64,000 bases of DNA, taken from NCBI GenBank assembly GCA_003342815.1, contig PTEX01000060.1, positions 1,500,244 through 1,564,243 of the forward strand, written 5' to 3'. This DNA comes from Eudromia elegans (Eukaryota; Chordata; Aves; Tinamiformes; Tinamidae). This document shows, piece after piece, positions 62,168 through 64,000 of the stretch. The position numbers and the translations under genes are program-made. The number at the start of each line of letters is the position of its first letter. Position 1 is the first letter of the stretch. The notes beneath the pieces were generated by a model. That model had not been told where the DNA came from, did no database searches, and worked only from the letters and a program-made list of their open reading frames with translations.

Positions 62168-64000
62168 GTAAGCCTGTTGCAAAACTGAATGAGAAACTGT
62201 GCTGCTTTTCTTTGTCTTTCGCTAAACACAACATTTTGATCCAGTGTGTTGTATTTATTATAACTCAGCTAGGTTGACTTGTATTATTTGTATTAATATA
62301 ACCTGGGTTTGCTTATCCAACAGTCTGGAGGGAGGAGTTACATAAACCCCTGTAGTAAGATGAGCAACATCTTCAAAGCTGTTGTTACACAGATGAGTCA
62401 GTGGAAAATCATTAGTTTCAAACAGAGATTCTGCATGATATGAAAACCAAGTTCCTAAGTGATCCAATTTCTAGAAAAAGAACCATAACAAAAAAAGCAG
62501 TCTGCTTGCTTCAGCTGTTTTTTTTTAAGGGCTTTGAAATCAGAGCAATCTACACTTTTGCATAGGAATCAGACTTCAGTACTCATAAAAATTATATAAG
62601 CACAGACATTTTGGTGCAGAAATTCAGAAAAGAACATTTGGATGTGGAGGGGTAGGCAGAAGTCTGAACTATAATTTCTCTTAAACAGATAAAGATCTTT
62701 TCTGATCTTATCTCTCGTTCACCTTTAGTTAGATCAAATGTTGAAATATTGACTCGGCAGCATTTAGGCCAAGAAACAAAAATCAAGCTAAACAGTGGTG
62801 AATTTGAGTTGCTGAGCGGGTTCTAGATCTGTCAGTCTCAGCAGGCTTACTAGGATTAGCAGCCTGTGAGAAAGTTCTCTCTGAAAACACTGAGCAAGAT
62901 CAGGTAAGAAACAAGATCAGGTTGAGGAAGTGTGAAAGTGAAATGACAGAAATTCAGTTAAATCCTAACTGAAAATAGGTTGGGTGTCTGCTGTAGCTAG
63001 CAAATCTGTGGTGAAATGCTGGAAGATGGTGACTTGGAAAGGAGGGAGTAAGAGCTGCAAGACTGTATCTAATACCTTGAGTGAAGAAGAAAGTGGAGAA
63101 CCGTTGTAAATGCTCCATCAAATATTGTCCCAACTTCTGGAGATGTGTGTAGACCTGCAAGGTGGAACTCTTTTTACTTGCCCGCAGTTGGGAAAATGTT
63201 GCAAATGCTTTTTGAAAATGTGAGCGCGTTGTTGCAGAAAAGGATAGTTCCAAATCATCTTAAATGTGTGATGAGCCGGATCACTTCCTATCCTGAAGAC
63301 TTGTTATTCCTGTTTGTACTGTGGGAGTGCCCAGGCAGGATGAAAGATTTTGCTGTGCTAGGTACTGTAGAAACAAGAAAAAAACATGGTCCTGTTCCTT
63401 AACATTTCAGAACTGGGTTTATTTGTTATCTTTTAACACAGTGGAGAAAGGAAATGAGGATTTGGGAGCATTCACAATGTGGTAGCTTTACAGGTCAGTT
63501 CTGGAGGGAATCTCCTTGCTTGAGGATGTGAGGGTAACTGTGGGAGAAATAAATATTCCAGATGATAGTTAATGAAGCAGAAGAGAGACAGGAACAGGGA
63601 GGAGATTGAAAAAAAAAATATAAATGGTGAATCAAGCAAGACTGTGAGTGATTTGATACTTACAGTTTGATGAAGAAGAAAATTTCAGATCTGCATTTAA
63701 AAAGTGACCTGCTGTGGCATAAGACAACATAGTAAGCTGACTCAAACACTGCACTGCAATTGGATTGGAAGTATCTGTGTTAGGGGATATTGATTGCAGA
63801 CTGCACCAACAGGTTTAGAAAGGACAAATGAAGAATGAGTCAACAGAAATAATGCATGGTTTTTGTTGTTACTGCTTTTAATTGTAATCTTTCCACCATG
63901 GGATGAAATTCCTTATGAAATCCATGGCAGAACATACATTGGTTTCATATCTAGGATTTTTCATAGAGTTTGCAAAACTGAGTAGTGATTTGGATATACC
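62168..64000 (+). other. NOX4 intron 6, incomplete at the window end
   Basis: Begins with GTAAGC after the 28-nt exon. The next expected segment (codons for VPGLTGVCMVV after an acceptor) is not present, so the intron runs off the right edge. Short open frames here have no recognisable homology. Confidence 0.8.

Overview
The window is vertebrate nuclear DNA from a bird. It is AT-rich and mostly non-coding, and the only dispersed repeats that recur are CR1 LINE fragments, many ending in the 3' motif ATTCTGTG, which is typical of avian genomes. The one gene recognised is the 5' part of NOX4 (NADPH oxidase 4) on the + strand. No bacterial-type gene organisation, CRISPR array or tRNA/rRNA gene is visible.

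Layout: 1-822 is a 5'-truncated, internally deleted CR1 on the - strand, cut by the window edge. 823-about 43,300 is a gene-poor AT-rich stretch holding old CR1 pieces (15.8, 22.1, 30.4, 32.9-33.5, 38.8 kb), a probable solo LTR on the - strand (20,946-21,439), short tandem repeats and homopolymer tracts. From 43.3 kb small CpG-bearing patches appear (43.3, 44.75-45.07, 46.4-46.7 kb). A full CpG island follows at about 47.37-48.37 kb, which carries the NOX4 promoter, leader and first coding exon.

NOX4 exons 1-6 are at 47984-48040, 48564-48659, 58637-58747, 59441-59525, 60163-60260 and 62140-62167. All have GT..AG borders, and the reading phase is continuous across five introns. Together they encode the first 158 residues plus one base: the cytosolic N-terminus, the first transmembrane helices and the first haem-ligating histidine pair (H105/H119). 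The remaining exons (rest of the haem domain, FAD and NADPH domains) must lie beyond 64,000. The 10-kb second intron carries three more CR1 tails.

I found no undescribed coding system. The most useful second-look items are two strong G-quadruplex motifs in the NOX4 leader, an exact 22-bp AP-1-containing repeat pair 1.3 kb upstream of the start codon, an AUG-free leader whose NOX4 frame stays open far upstream, a CR1 in which a reverse-transcriptase motif is joined almost directly to the 3' tail, and a solo LTR with recognisable promoter and polyadenylation signals. All assignments come from reading the sequence and from remembered family sequences; no database search was run.
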